NCBI GenBank assembly: GCA_964596165.1
Contig: CAZQTW010000064.1
Location: forward strand, 1 to 35,082
Direction of reading: 5' to 3'
Source of the DNA: CAYUQT01 sp964596165
GTDB taxonomy: Bacteria; Planctomycetota; Phycisphaerae; UBA1845; JAFGLZ01
Length of the DNA: 35,082 bases
Position 1 is the stretch's first letter. Each line of letters begins with the position of its first letter. Below the pieces are notes generated by a model that ran no database searches, was not told the DNA's origin, and saw only the letters and a program-made list of their open reading frames with translations. Positions 1-8,477 of this stretch are shown in pieces. The position numbers and the translations under genes were made by a program.

Positions 1-2
1 CC

Positions 3-941
3 TTGTCGCAGTCTGTCCCTCCGGACTACTGGCGGCTGTTTCGGGATGCGAACGATCCGAACTACCCGTGGCCGGCGATTGTGCTGGGCTATCCCGTGTT
101 GGGTGTCTGGTTCTGGTGCACCGATCAGACGATTGTTCAGCGGGTGCTGGGGGCGCGGGATACGACGGAGGGACAGCTCGGGGCGATCTTTGCCGCGTTT
201 CTCAAGGTGATCACGCCGATTCTGTTTTACATCCCGGGGGTCCTGTGCTTCGTGCTGTTTCCCGGACTGAAGAACCCGGACGAGGCCTACATGACGATGG
301 TGGTCAACCTGTTGCCGGCCGGCATGGTCGGCCTGATCATCTCGGTCCTGATTGCCGCCCTCGTGAGCACGGTGGATGCGGGCTTAAACTCATTCGGCAC
401 GGTTTTCACGTTGGATGTGTACTGCAAAAACTTCCGGCCCCATGCCAATTCCGCTGAAATTCGCTGGGTAGGTCGGTTGACCACGGTCGCCGCGGCGGTC
501 GTGGCGATTCTGTGTGCCATGGCGATGAACCTGGCGAACCGGAACCTGTTCGACCTGCTGCAATCGATCATCGGCTACTTCGCCCCGCCGATGGCCGCGG
601 TGTTCTTGGTGGGCGTCTTGTGGAAGCGGGCAACCGCTCCCGCGGCGTTGATCACCTTGGTGGCCGGTTCGGCCGTCAGTCTCGGGGTTGGCGCCTGCCA
701 GTTGGCCGACTATCCGAGCAAGGAATTCTGGCCGCACTATCTGCTCTTGTCGTTCTATCTATTTGCGGGACTGACGGTTCTGATGATCCTTCTCTCGCTG
801 GTTACGCCGCCTCCGCCTCCGGAGCGCGCTCTGCCCACACTGAGGGAGGCGCATGCGGGCGCGAAAGCCTCAAGGCGGGTGTGGTCGCTCTGGGCAGTTC
901 TCGCGATAATCATGGGCGCGATATATTGGTTCTTCAATTGA
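3..941 (+). CDS. Sodium:solute symporter (SSS/SGLT family), 5' end missing
   Basis: This is the C-terminal 312 residues of a sodium-coupled solute transporter in the inner membrane. The reading frame is open to the window edge and complete family members are about 500-600 residues, so the true start lies upstream; the TTG at position 3 is just the first in-frame codon. The visible part has several long hydrophobic helices and the SGLT-like helix AALVSTVDAGLNSFGTVF (the region holding the Na+ site in this family), followed by LDVY and a basic loop. The tail is a Pro-rich linker and a last membrane helix ending in WFFN. Known members carry sugars, amino acids or vitamins; the substrate cannot be told here. 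The downstream UroD-like gene and the carbohydrate genes of the window make an organic nutrient likely, by inference only. Confidence 0.9.
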   Translation: MSQSVPPDYWRLFRDANDPNYPWPAIVLGYPVLGVWFWCTDQTIVQRVLGARDTTEGQLGAIFAAFLKVITPILFYIPGVLCFVLFPGLKNPDEAYMTMVVNLLPAGMVGLIISVLIAALVSTVDAGLNSFGTVFTLDVYCKNFRPHANSAEIRWVGRLTTVAAAVVAILCAMAMNLANRNLFDLLQSIIGYFAPPMAAVFLVGVLWKRATAPAALITLVAGSAVSLGVGACQLADYPSKEFWPHYLLLSFYLFAGLTVLMILLSLVTPPPPPERALPTLREAHAGAKASRRVWSLWAVLAIIMGAIYWFFN

Positions 942-1045
942 GAAGACGCGCATTCAGATATTCCTCCTTGAATAATAGCAGAAAATGTGATATATGTCGG
1001 TTCGTTTTCAACGAATATTGGATGGTATTTTCGGAGATATGAAAC

Positions 1046-1420
1046 ATGGCTTTGCGGTCTAAGAATGCAATGGATAGGGCCCAATGGGGCAAGAAACAGA
1101 GTGCGGATTCAGGCATAGGGTCTCGTGCAATCAAATGGCTGGATCCGTCTGATATATCAGCGATCAGGCCCGTCTACGATAAGATCGTATCCATGATCGG
1201 TTCGTTGCCCGAGCACCAACAGCGAGCGGTGTTGCTTGCGGCGGCGAGCGGTTTCACGTTCGACTCGCTCGTGACGAGAGCGACTACCGGCGGCAAACTG
1301 GCGGCCAGACAGCTCAAGGCTTGGTACAAAGCCCTCCCACCCCAGGAACAACAGCGGATCATGATGGAAGCCTTGAAACACCCGAGACCTTCCCTGAGAA
1401 GGCCGCGACCGAAACGGTAG
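1046..1420 (+). CDS. Small hypothetical protein, 124 aa
   Basis: I do not recognise a family. The ATG follows a CGGAG about 9 nt upstream. The protein is basic and probably mostly helical and soluble: there is no signal peptide or membrane segment. It has a central Ala-rich helix (AVLLAAASGFTFDSL), a helix with QLKAWYKALPPQEQQRIM, and an Arg/Pro/Lys tail ending RRPRPKR that could bind nucleic acid. It sits alone between the symporter and the UroD-like gene, with 104 nt before it and 173 nt after it. The reverse-strand open frames over it have no ribosome binding site. It is probably a real gene, but the support is only the start context and the sensible composition. Confidence 0.55.
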   Translation: MALRSKNAMDRAQWGKKQSADSGIGSRAIKWLDPSDISAIRPVYDKIVSMIGSLPEHQQRAVLLAAASGFTFDSLVTRATTGGKLAARQLKAWYKALPPQEQQRIMMEALKHPRPSLRRPRPKR

Positions 1421-1593
1421 CAACCGTGCGGGCAGGAGAGTTGACGGTAGTCCACACTGCCCGGAATGCGATCGGGATTGCGTTGCCAGCGACGGGAATG
1501 TCTGGGGTTCCACAACCGGCGTACGGCATGCGGTGTCTTTCGATTGATGTCGCACGCGGAATGGCACCGGCGGAGGGAGGATCCGAAGGCGGC

Positions 1594-2610
1594 ATGACGA
1601 CGAATCGCGACTGGATCAAGGCATCGATCGCCCATCAGGAGTCCAATCGGGTCCCCTACAACATCAGCTTCTCGCCTCCCGCCTTGAAGCTGCTCAAGGA
1701 CTACTACGGGACCGACGACGTTGCTGACACGCTGGATCTTCCCATTCGCATGACCGGATGCAGGAGCATCAAGCCGTTGTACGCCTCACCGGCCCAATAT
1801 GGCGAGTCGATTGCGGATGAATTCGGCGTGGTGTGGACGACCAGCGACAGGGACCGCGGCTCGCCGATCGGGGCGCCGCTGGCGGAGTCTGATCCGGAGG
1901 GATACGCGTTTCCGAACCCTCGCAGCGAGTATCGTTTCGAGGGGCTGGACCGGTGGTGCAATGACAACCGCCGACACTTCACCGTCCTTTGGGTCGGGGA
2001 CCTTTGGGAACGCGCGACGTTCATGCGAGGCATGGAGAACATCCTCGTGGACGTGGCGCTGGATCCGACGTCCGTGGAGCGTCTTCTTCGCCGGCTGACC
2101 GACTACATCCTTGAAACGATGGGCGTGCTCTTCGATCGGTTTGATTTCGACGCCGTCGCGCTCAGCGACGACTACGGCACGCAGAAGGCGATGATCATGT
2201 CGCCCGCGTCGTGGCGTCAACTGCTGCGGCCGTGCCTGGTCGACATTTTCGGGCTGGCCAAGCGCCACGGCCGATACGTGTTCCTGCATAGTTGCGGAAA
2301 CATCGTGCCGATCATCGGCGACCTGATCGAGATCGGCCTGGATATCCTGCATCCCATCCAGCCGGAGGCAATGGACATCGCCCAACTCAAGCGGGATTTC
2401 GGCAAGGATCTGACGTTCTGCGGAGGCCTGCGTACGCAGGATCTGCTGCCTCGCGGGACACCGCAACAGGTGCGCGACGAGGTGCGCAGACTCAAAGACA
2501 TCATGGGGGCGGGCGGCGGGTACGTCCTCGAGCCGGGCATCACGCTGCAAGCGGACGTGCCACTGGCCAATATGCTTGCGATGATCGACGAGGCGAGGCG
2601 GTCGCCGTAG
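1594..2610 (+). CDS. Uroporphyrinogen decarboxylase (UroD)-family protein, methyltransferase-like
   Basis: A 338-residue cytoplasmic TIM-barrel protein of the UroD/MtaA superfamily. Members either decarboxylate uroporphyrinogen or move methyl groups between corrinoid proteins and thiols. Family hallmarks are the N-terminal VPYNISFSPPALKLL region, the SDDYGTQ segment, FLHSCGNI (His-x-Cys, two zinc ligands in the methyltransferases) and the end GGGYVLEPG. The third zinc ligand, a Cys just after this last segment in MtaA/MtbA-type enzymes, is not present; Ile-Thr follows instead. The heme-type N-terminal signature of true HemE is also not evident. The open frame extends upstream to 1321, but ATG 1594 matches the family N-terminus and has GGAGGGAGG at 1572-1580. 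ATG 1561 is a less likely alternative. The substrate is unknown. Confidence 0.85.
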   Translation: MTTNRDWIKASIAHQESNRVPYNISFSPPALKLLKDYYGTDDVADTLDLPIRMTGCRSIKPLYASPAQYGESIADEFGVVWTTSDRDRGSPIGAPLAESDPEGYAFPNPRSEYRFEGLDRWCNDNRRHFTVLWVGDLWERATFMRGMENILVDVALDPTSVERLLRRLTDYILETMGVLFDRFDFDAVALSDDYGTQKAMIMSPASWRQLLRPCLVDIFGLAKRHGRYVFLHSCGNIVPIIGDLIEIGLDILHPIQPEAMDIAQLKRDFGKDLTFCGGLRTQDLLPRGTPQQVRDEVRRLKDIMGAGGGYVLEPGITLQADVPLANMLAMIDEARRSP

Positions 2611-2717
2611 GCGAACCTGTTGCCGGCCGGACCGGCGGCGCCGAAGATGACGAGGCGCGCATATGGCCCTCGGCCGATCGGGGACTGAGTCATGAACTGT
2701 GGCGGACGAGTTGTCCG

Positions 2718-4430
2718 TCACCGTGTCCGGATTCGCCGGAATGTCCAAAAGAGCCCCGGAACGGCCGCCGCGATGAGAATCGCACCGGCCATGCCGCTGC
2801 CGCACTTGAATACCGCCGTGACCTCTCGATTCGCGTTCATCACCAGCACGATTGGATTGTTCGCGTCGATGACTGCGTAATTCGCATCGCCCGGGTGGTT
2901 GGGGTCGTAGAGTTCCCAATGCCGGAGCCCGCGCCCTTCGTTGGGCATGGCCGTCAGCGTGACCGCCGTGTTTGGAGCGTAAGCCGGCACGTTCGGATCG
3001 GACGGCTCAGGATCCAGTTGGACCGTCCCAAAGGCTCCGTTCACGTAGCTCAGCGTCAGCGTGTTGGTCGGTTGATAGGTGCTTGCTGAGAGCGAGAGCG
3101 CCGTGGTGGCCTGAAGGCGGCGGAGCGTTGCCGTCGCCAAGGGCTGACTGGGACCCTCGTAGTAAACGATGCGTATGGCGGCCAGGCGGTAGCACGGCGT
3201 GCCCATCAGGGGATCCGTGTTGGGGATAAGTGAGGTAATCCAAACCCCGCTGGTTCCGTATTCGTAGGCGTCGCCGGTGCATTGCGTGTACGTGGGCGTT
3301 GTGTCGTCCGAGTAGTAGCAGAAGTACTGAACGGGCGAGATGTCCGTGTCACGCGCATGTGAGATCACCACCGATCCTTGTGCCCCCGTGACCATCTCCC
3401 AGACAAACTGCGAGGCATTGGGGCTGTCGGGGTTGCCGTCGATCAGAAGGCCGCCGGTGTTCTGATCGTTGTAGTACGTCATTCCAGCGGCGGCGGGGGT
3501 ATAGTCGTAGAGATCCATCATTCCATAGATCACGTGCACGCGAAGGTCGGTTCGGACATCCTGTCGTTGCTCGTAGAAGAGATGGGTTCGCTGAGTCAGC
3601 GGGCCGCTGTTCGCCCCCATGTAAGAACGAAGGGCTCGCACAGGACCGTCCTTGTTGACAAAGAAGGCGCCTTCACCATTGCTGAACGTGTCTTCGGTAC
3701 GTTGGCAATTCCCCGGTGCGAACATGTTCTTATGTCGATCGAGGATGTCGATCCCCGTGGCGCCGCCGGCATAAACGTTCAGCTCGTCGCAGATCCAGCG
3801 GTCGGAGAAGTGGGTGCGGTAGTACGGCGAAACCATCACGGAGTTCTCCGGGTTGGGTCCTTTCGACGTCTTATAGTTCGGAATATATGGACCGGCCAAC
3901 AGGTTGAACGTGTAGGTGACGTAGTCTTGACCGGCGCCCGGCGCAAGCGATCCGTCCGTTCGGAACAGGTAGACATAGCCGGTGCCGCCGTCGATGGGGT
4001 CGGTGATCCGGATCTCGATGCCCGTGCCTGGGACCACGCCGGCCGGCTCGCCGCATCCCGGTCCGGCGCGATCCGCGGCGTTTCTGGCCATGAAGACCAG
4101 TTCGTCGTCGGCGTCGAAGGCGGGGTTCGTGTCGGGCCCCGTGTAGGTGTTCGGGTCCGTGTACGAGAGAGTGGTGAACCCGTAGGTGCCGTCGTTGTAG
4201 ACCGTGCCGAAGTCGACGACCTTGCGTTCGTCGATCTGAATGGGGATTTGTTGCCACCCGCCGTCGTAACGGAATCCGACCACGAGATTGACGGCGAGTC
4301 CGTTGAATGTCGGCAGATCCGATCCGAGCATGACGACGGGGTCGCTGCCGCGGTTGAGCGTGCTTGCCGCAATGGTATTGCCGTCGGCCAAGGCAACGAG
4401 AACGATGAGCCGGACCCCTATGCCGCGCAT
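2718..4430 (-). CDS. Secreted protein with C-terminal repeat domain and Cys-containing sorting-like tail
   Basis: A 570-residue exported protein of unknown function. Start: ATG at 4430, with GGAAGGAG 7 nt upstream; the frame runs on to 4538 without a better site. It opens with a signal peptide (MRGIGVRLIVLVALADG...). A long middle region follows with many Tyr, Asp, Gly and Thr and aromatic beta-type segments, as in extracellular beta-sandwich proteins; it includes DFGTVYNDGTYGFTTLSYTD and Cys pairs such as CGEPAG. Residues about 470-540 resemble a Listeria-Bacteroides/InlB-type repeat: VTLTAMPNEGRGLRHWELYD, then ending NREVTAVFKC. The tail has Cys543-Gly-Ser-Gly, a hydrophobic helix (547-563) and RRIRTR, a three-part layout like MYXO-CTERM/GlyGly-CTERM sorting signals. 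Surface display is inferred. No catalytic motif was recognised. Confidence 0.8.
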   Translation of the reverse strand: MRGIGVRLIVLVALADGNTIAASTLNRGSDPVVMLGSDLPTFNGLAVNLVVGFRYDGGWQQIPIQIDERKVVDFGTVYNDGTYGFTTLSYTDPNTYTGPDTNPAFDADDELVFMARNAADRAGPGCGEPAGVVPGTGIEIRITDPIDGGTGYVYLFRTDGSLAPGAGQDYVTYTFNLLAGPYIPNYKTSKGPNPENSVMVSPYYRTHFSDRWICDELNVYAGGATGIDILDRHKNMFAPGNCQRTEDTFSNGEGAFFVNKDGPVRALRSYMGANSGPLTQRTHLFYEQRQDVRTDLRVHVIYGMMDLYDYTPAAAGMTYYNDQNTGGLLIDGNPDSPNASQFVWEMVTGAQGSVVISHARDTDISPVQYFCYYSDDTTPTYTQCTGDAYEYGTSGVWITSLIPNTDPLMGTPCYRLAAIRIVYYEGPSQPLATATLRRLQATTALSLSASTYQPTNTLTLSYVNGAFGTVQLDPEPSDPNVPAYAPNTAVTLTAMPNEGRGLRHWELYDPNHPGDANYAVIDANNPIVLVMNANREVTAVFKCGSGMAGAILIAAAVPGLFWTFRRIRTR

Positions 4431-4898
4431 CTTTGCACTCCTTCCTGCTCCTGTTGGGGCCCTCATGCAGCACGGGCGTGTTGGTTCGGTTGGGTTGCCG
4501 CTTGGTCCCTCCATGTGTGGACGTCTCGTTTGGTGCAACGTTCCACAGGGAACCGATCTACGACATGCTCATTTTAACGTACTTCGGTGGGGCCTGCGTG
4601 TCAAGGTGCAAGTGCTGTTCAATCGAACCCTGCGGGCCATAGTACGTTGAGGCCATTACCGTAGGGTGGTCATGTGATACTCGCGCCCCCTTTGATCGAA
4701 GCGGTTCCATGCAGGCGGCGTTTATGATCTCCTCGATTCTGCAGAGTGCGGAGGGTCAAAAGTTGCGGCCAGGGTGCTTCATTGAATCCGCTTCATTGAG
4801 TTGCTCTGATGAGATCATGCCAAGTATCTTGCGTTGATAGGGATATCCTTTCCGCCAATCTTGTCATCGAGAAGCACAGCCACACCTACACAGGCTTT
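4431..4898. other. Intergenic region without recognised gene
   Basis: This spacer lies between the start of the secreted protein (read leftward) and the stem-loop cluster behind dnaK. The short open frames in it on both strands lack ribosome binding sites and composition typical of genes. It must hold the promoter of the secreted protein on the minus strand, but I could not assign one with confidence. A short direct repeat CTTCATTGA occurs near 4780-4800; I give it no meaning. Confidence 0.5.
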
Positions 4899-4923
4899 AG
4901 CCCGGCCGAAGGACGGCCGGGCT
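4899..4923. repeat. 10-bp perfect inverted repeat (stem-loop)
   Basis: AGCCCGGCCG (4899-4908), loop AAGGA, CGGCCGGGCT (4914-4923). It lies about 80 nt past the dnaK stop. On the dnaK strand it is followed by AAAGCC rather than a T tract, so it is not a standard intrinsic terminator, though it could stop or stabilise the transcript. Confidence 0.7.
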
Positions 4924-4927
4924 CGGG

Positions 4928-5004
4928 ACGCGACGGAACGTCGCGTTTACGGTTGCGTCTGCATCAGAGACGGCTTCAATGAGGCACGCGGCGAGACGCC
5001 GCGT
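4928..5004. repeat. Two related 8-bp stem-loops after dnaK (REP-like pair)
   Basis: Unit A is ACGCGACG-GAA-CGTCGCGT (4928-4946). Unit B is ACGCGGCG-AGA-CGCCGCGT (4986-5004). Both have perfect 8-bp arms and 3-nt loops, start-to-start distance 58 nt, and are followed by TTTAC or CTAC. They differ by one paired change (A-T in A, G-C in B), which keeps the stem. Unit B ends at the base next to the dnaK stop codon. They are likely REP-like elements or a 3' mRNA structure. Confidence 0.65.
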
Positions 5005-6951
5005 CTACTCTTTCACCTCGAATTCGGCGTCGATGACGTCGTCGTCTTTTTTCTTGGCGCCCTCGTCGGTTGCGGCGGACTTGGGGCCGGCGCCGGCCGC
5101 CGCGCGATCGGGGCCCGGCGTGCCTGCACCCTGAGTGGCAGCGGCCTTCTTGGCGGCCTCCTCGTACATGATCTTGCCGATCTCCTGGCTGGAGGTCATG
5201 ACGTTTTCGATCGACTTCTTGATCGCGTTGGCGTCGTCGCCCTTGACCGCCTCCTTGAGCTGGTTGAGCGCCGCTTCCACCTTACTCCGCTCGCCCGAGG
5301 AGACCTTGTCGCCGTAGTCCTTGAGGACCTTCTCGGTCTGGTGAATGACCTGGTCGGCCTGGTTCTTGGCGGAGGCGAGTTCAAATCGCTTCTCGTCGTC
5401 GGCGGCGTGGGATTCCGCATCGCGTTTCATCCGCTCAACCTCTTCCTTGCTCAGGCCGCTGCTGCCTTGAATGGTGACGCGGTTCTCCTTACCCGTGGCC
5501 TTGTCCTTGGCCGATACGTTGAGGATCCCGTTGGCGTCGATGTCGAACGTCACGGCGATCTGAGGCATGCCGCGGGGTGCGGGCGCAATGCCTTCGAGCC
5601 GGAACGTGCCGAGCAACCGGTTGGCCTCGGCCATTTTTCGTTCGCCCTGGAAGACGCGAATATCCACGGCCGTCTGACCGTCTTCGGCGGTGGAGTAGAT
5701 CTTTTCCTTGCTGGTTGGGATCGTCGTGTTCCGCTCGATGACGACATCGAAGATGCCGCCCAGCGTCTCGACCCCCAGGCTCAGCGGCGTCACGTCGAGC
5801 AGAACGATGTCCTCCTTGTCGCCGGCCAGCACCGAACCTTGAATGGCCGCTCCGACCGCGACGACCTCGTCCGGGTTGATGCTCTTGTTCGGCTCCTTAC
5901 CGAAAATGCCCTTAACGAGCCTTTGGACGGCGGGCATGCGGATGCTACCGCCGACAAGGACGACCTCGTCGATGTCCGACGGCGAGAGTTTCGCGTCCTT
6001 GAGGGCTTGCATGACCGGACCGCGGGTCCGCTCCGTCAGGTGTTCCGTGAGCTGCTCGAACTTCGACCGCGTGATGCTCATCTGGAGGTGCTTGGGGCCC
6101 GACTGATCGGCCGTGATGAACGGCAGGTTGATCGTCGTCTCTTGAACCGTGCTCAATTCGCACTTGGCCCGTTCGCAGGCTTCTTTCAGCCGTTGCAGGG
6201 CCATCGGATCTTTCCGGAGATCGATGCCTTCCTGCTTGCGGAACTCCTCGGCGACCCAGTTGATCAGGACTTCATCGTAGTCGTCGCCGCCCAGATGGGT
6301 GTCGCCGTTCGTGCTGAGCACCTCGAAGACATTGTCGCCGATGTCGAGGATGCTGATGTCGAACGTGCCGCCCCCCAGGTCGTAGACGGCCACTTTCTCG
6401 GTCTTGTTCTTCCCGCAGCCATAGGCGAGTGCGGCGGCCGTCGGCTCGTTGATGATCCGCTCGACCTTCAACCCGGCGATCTCGCCCGCCTCCTTGGTGG
6501 CGGTTCGCTGGCTGTCGTTGAAGTAGGCCGGAACGGTGATGACCGCACGCTCGACCTTCTCGCCGAGATAATCCTCGGCCGTCTTCTTCAGGTCTTGCAG
6601 GATCATGGCCGAGATTTCGGGAGGGGCATAGGTCTTCCCACGGACTTCGACGCGGACCAACTCGCCGGGACCGCCCGTGAGCTTGTAGGGGACCATCTTC
6701 TCTTCCGTCTCGACCTCGTTGTGCCGACGACCCATGAACCGCTTGATGCTGAACACCGTGTTGGTTGGGTTGGTGACCTGTTGATGCTTGGCCACCTGGC
6801 CGATCAAACGCTCGCCCTTGTCGGTGAAGGCGACGACCGAAGGCGTCAGCCGGGAACCGTGTGCATTGACAAGCACCTTGGGCTGGTCGCCTTCCATGAC
6901 AGCCACTACCGAGTTGGTCGTGCCCAGGTCAATGCCAATGATTTTTGACAT
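5005..6951 (-). CDS. dnaK: Chaperone protein DnaK (Hsp70)
   Basis: A 648-residue ATP-dependent cytosolic chaperone that binds unfolded segments with DnaJ and GrpE. The family is clear throughout: IGIDLGTTNS at the N-terminus (phosphate loop 1), AVITVPAYFNDSQR, INEPTAAALAYG, VYDLGGGTFDIS (phosphate loop 2), EVVLVGGSIRMP (most homologues have Thr for this Ile), LLDVTPLSLGVET at the start of the substrate-binding domain, then a helical lid. The tail is Ala/Gly/Asp-rich and ends in EFEVKE, close to the usual acidic end. The start ATG has AGAGGAG 5 nt upstream. No grpE, dnaJ or hrcA lies alongside, and no CIRCE element was seen upstream. The Pro/Ala-rich C-terminus has replaced the usual longer acidic stretch. 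The reading frame is intact. Confidence 0.98.
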   Translation of the reverse strand: MSKIIGIDLGTTNSVVAVMEGDQPKVLVNAHGSRLTPSVVAFTDKGERLIGQVAKHQQVTNPTNTVFSIKRFMGRRHNEVETEEKMVPYKLTGGPGELVRVEVRGKTYAPPEISAMILQDLKKTAEDYLGEKVERAVITVPAYFNDSQRTATKEAGEIAGLKVERIINEPTAAALAYGCGKNKTEKVAVYDLGGGTFDISILDIGDNVFEVLSTNGDTHLGGDDYDEVLINWVAEEFRKQEGIDLRKDPMALQRLKEACERAKCELSTVQETTINLPFITADQSGPKHLQMSITRSKFEQLTEHLTERTRGPVMQALKDAKLSPSDIDEVVLVGGSIRMPAVQRLVKGIFGKEPNKSINPDEVVAVGAAIQGSVLAGDKEDIVLLDVTPLSLGVETLGGIFDVVIERNTTIPTSKEKIYSTAEDGQTAVDIRVFQGERKMAEANRLLGTFRLEGIAPAPRGMPQIAVTFDIDANGILNVSAKDKATGKENRVTIQGSSGLSKEEVERMKRDAESHAADDEKRFELASAKNQADQVIHQTEKVLKDYGDKVSSGERSKVEAALNQLKEAVKGDDANAIKKSIENVMTSSQEIGKIMYEEAAKKAAATQGAGTPGPDRAAAGAGPKSAATDEGAKKKDDDVIDAEFEVKE

Positions 6952-7448
6952 CGTATGCTCCTCTGGATTCAGTTCGACGGTTACGTTCTGTCCTTACGAT
7001 ACAACAACCACAAATAATACAAAACTGATCGTACGTATCCAGGCGTACTGAATCAACTCTGAGCAATGGGCGTGCCAGTGTCCCGGCAAGTCCATGCTAG
7101 ACAATCATTATGTTTTATTTTTCAACAGCTTATGTTCAAACGATGTCCAGATGGCGCCTCGCGCGTACACTGCCAACCTGACACCCGACGCCGATGTGGC
7201 AGTCAACTTCTTGAGCTGCAAATCGGTTCTACGGTCGGAAGATGGAATCGCCGAGTTGATGCCTATGTAGTCCAATGGTCCCCGTCGGTCAGGCGAGGTC
7301 CGCACTAGACAGGCCGGGAACTGGTCTGACGGATTCTCTGCCGGGCGCCTACAATCGAAGGGGTAGCGTTATTGGTCGATACTGCGGTGGGGGGACCGAC
7401 CTCGTCACGCGCGGGCTGTGGCGAGGGTTACGCAGGAATGAGGTTGTC
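6952..7448. other. Divergent intergenic region between dnaK and a TPR-like gene
   Basis: This 497-bp region separates two divergent genes and must carry both promoters. It contains an AT-rich patch (about 7085-7145) that stands out from the G+C-rich surroundings. No gene-like open frame with a ribosome binding site was found in it, and no CIRCE (TTAGCACTC-N9-GAGTGCTAA). Confidence 0.5.
7028..7056 (-). promoter_or_regulatory. Candidate sigma-70-type promoter of dnaK
   Basis: On the minus strand, TTGATT (7051-7056) and TACGAT (7028-7033) are 17 nt apart; each matches the consensus at 4 of 6 positions. Transcription from it would give a 5' leader of about 70 nt before the dnaK ATG. This is a weak, pattern-only call. 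Confidence 0.3.
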
Positions 7449-8411
7449 ATGGGATGCGCGCATCTGAGCATGATTGTTGCAGCGGCTGCCTGCGGGTTAT
7501 CCGTGGGCGCCCCGGCCGAGATGTCCAAGCCGACGGCATCGGCGCCCGTCGAACAAGGCGGTCTCGTTGTCTCCGCCGTTCGTTCGATACGGGACGCGCC
7601 CGATCCTTCGGCCGTGGTTCTTGCCTATGCGAATGTCCTGGCGACCGACCGCGGAAACGCGAGGCTTCACGATGCCTACGTCTCGAGGATGGTTGAGTTG
7701 GGCCTGCCGGAGATGGCCTACCATCAGGCCCGCCTGCTGGCGGAGCTGGATCCGAACAACGGGATGGCCTGGGCGGTCCTTGCTCACGCGAGCGCCAAGC
7801 GGGGAGAGATGGGCGAGTCGCTTTCGGCTGTCATTCGGGCCGTGGATCACTGTCCTGAGAACCCGTTCGTGCAACGAACGGCGGGGGCGATTCTGGCTTG
7901 GTGCGACGAGAACCGCGACCCGATCAATGAGCACGAACTGCTCAAGAAATCGATCGAGAAGATGCGCAAGGACTTGGCTCAGGCGAAGGCGTTTTCCGAA
8001 GCCTATGCGCAGGGTAAGGCGGTGGTGGAGGAGGCTCGCGGGAGCTCCGCTCCGGTCACCACACAGAGTGCGCGGTTGCTGCCCGTGAACCGGCAAGACA
8101 CCTCGTACAGGGTTGCTCCTTTTTGTGGTTACACGCCGATGGGCCATGCCGGACCCGCCGCGTACTCGCGGCCTCCTTCAGCGGAGTTTCGGACTCAGTT
8201 TCCTGCCCCGTTGGACTGGTGGAAACCGGCGGAAGGGGCCTATGGCTCGGCCCAACGTCCGAATGCTTACGGCAACTACCCGTTTGCCCCCGGGGGTGGC
8301 GTCTACAATCGCTCATGGTTTGGAAGGAGCCAGGGCGGTGTGGTTATCCCCGAGCGGGACTACCGCGGCGTGATTCCGCCGAACAGCGGTGTCGTTGTCC
8401 CCCAGCAGTGA
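7449..8411 (+). CDS. Secreted TPR-like protein with Pro/Gly/Tyr-rich tail
   Basis: A 320-residue protein of unknown function. The ATG at 7449 follows GAGG at 5 nt; the frame is open back to 7275, but without a better start. Residues 1-23 form a signal peptide-like hydrophobic segment (HLSMIVAAAACGLSVGAPA). Residues about 55-150 carry two or three tetratricopeptide-like helix pairs (for example AMAWAVLAHASAKRGEMGE-type spacing, with ALA, YAN and AEL positions), suggesting protein-protein contacts. A charged helix follows at about 160-195, which may be a coiled coil. From 210 the chain is low-complexity, rich in Pro, Gly, Tyr and Asn, ending PNSGVVVPQQ. The cellular place is probably periplasm or cell surface. 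It faces the heparinase-like gene with a 66-bp gap, so the two are not one operon. Confidence 0.8.
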   Translation: MGCAHLSMIVAAAACGLSVGAPAEMSKPTASAPVEQGGLVVSAVRSIRDAPDPSAVVLAYANVLATDRGNARLHDAYVSRMVELGLPEMAYHQARLLAELDPNNGMAWAVLAHASAKRGEMGESLSAVIRAVDHCPENPFVQRTAGAILAWCDENRDPINEHELLKKSIEKMRKDLAQAKAFSEAYAQGKAVVEEARGSSAPVTTQSARLLPVNRQDTSYRVAPFCGYTPMGHAGPAAYSRPPSAEFRTQFPAPLDWWKPAEGAYGSAQRPNAYGNYPFAPGGGVYNRSWFGRSQGGVVIPERDYRGVIPPNSGVVVPQQ

Positions 8412-8477
8412 GTGTGTGGGCCTTCCTGCTCTCCCGCGTGGAGGGGCTTTGTCGTCCCTGGGGCAAGATAGGCGCGC

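Noticed and set aside
1786..2919. 377-codon open frame on - over the UroD-like gene
   Set aside because: Arg-rich shadow with no domain; the + strand has the family motifs.
3378..4577. 399-codon open frame on + opposite the secreted protein
   Set aside because: Antisense shadow; the minus strand has the signal peptide, ribosome site and tail.
4899..4923. dnaK intrinsic terminator
   Set aside because: The stem is perfect but lacks a T tract on the dnaK strand, so a normal terminator is not supported.
4834..6948. Long open frame (704 codons) on + opposite dnaK
   Set aside because: It is the antisense shadow of the conserved dnaK gene; no ribosome binding site or recognisable domain.
6952..7100. 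CIRCE or sigma-32-type heat-shock element before dnaK
   Set aside because: No TTAGCACTC-N9-GAGTGCTAA or close variant found.
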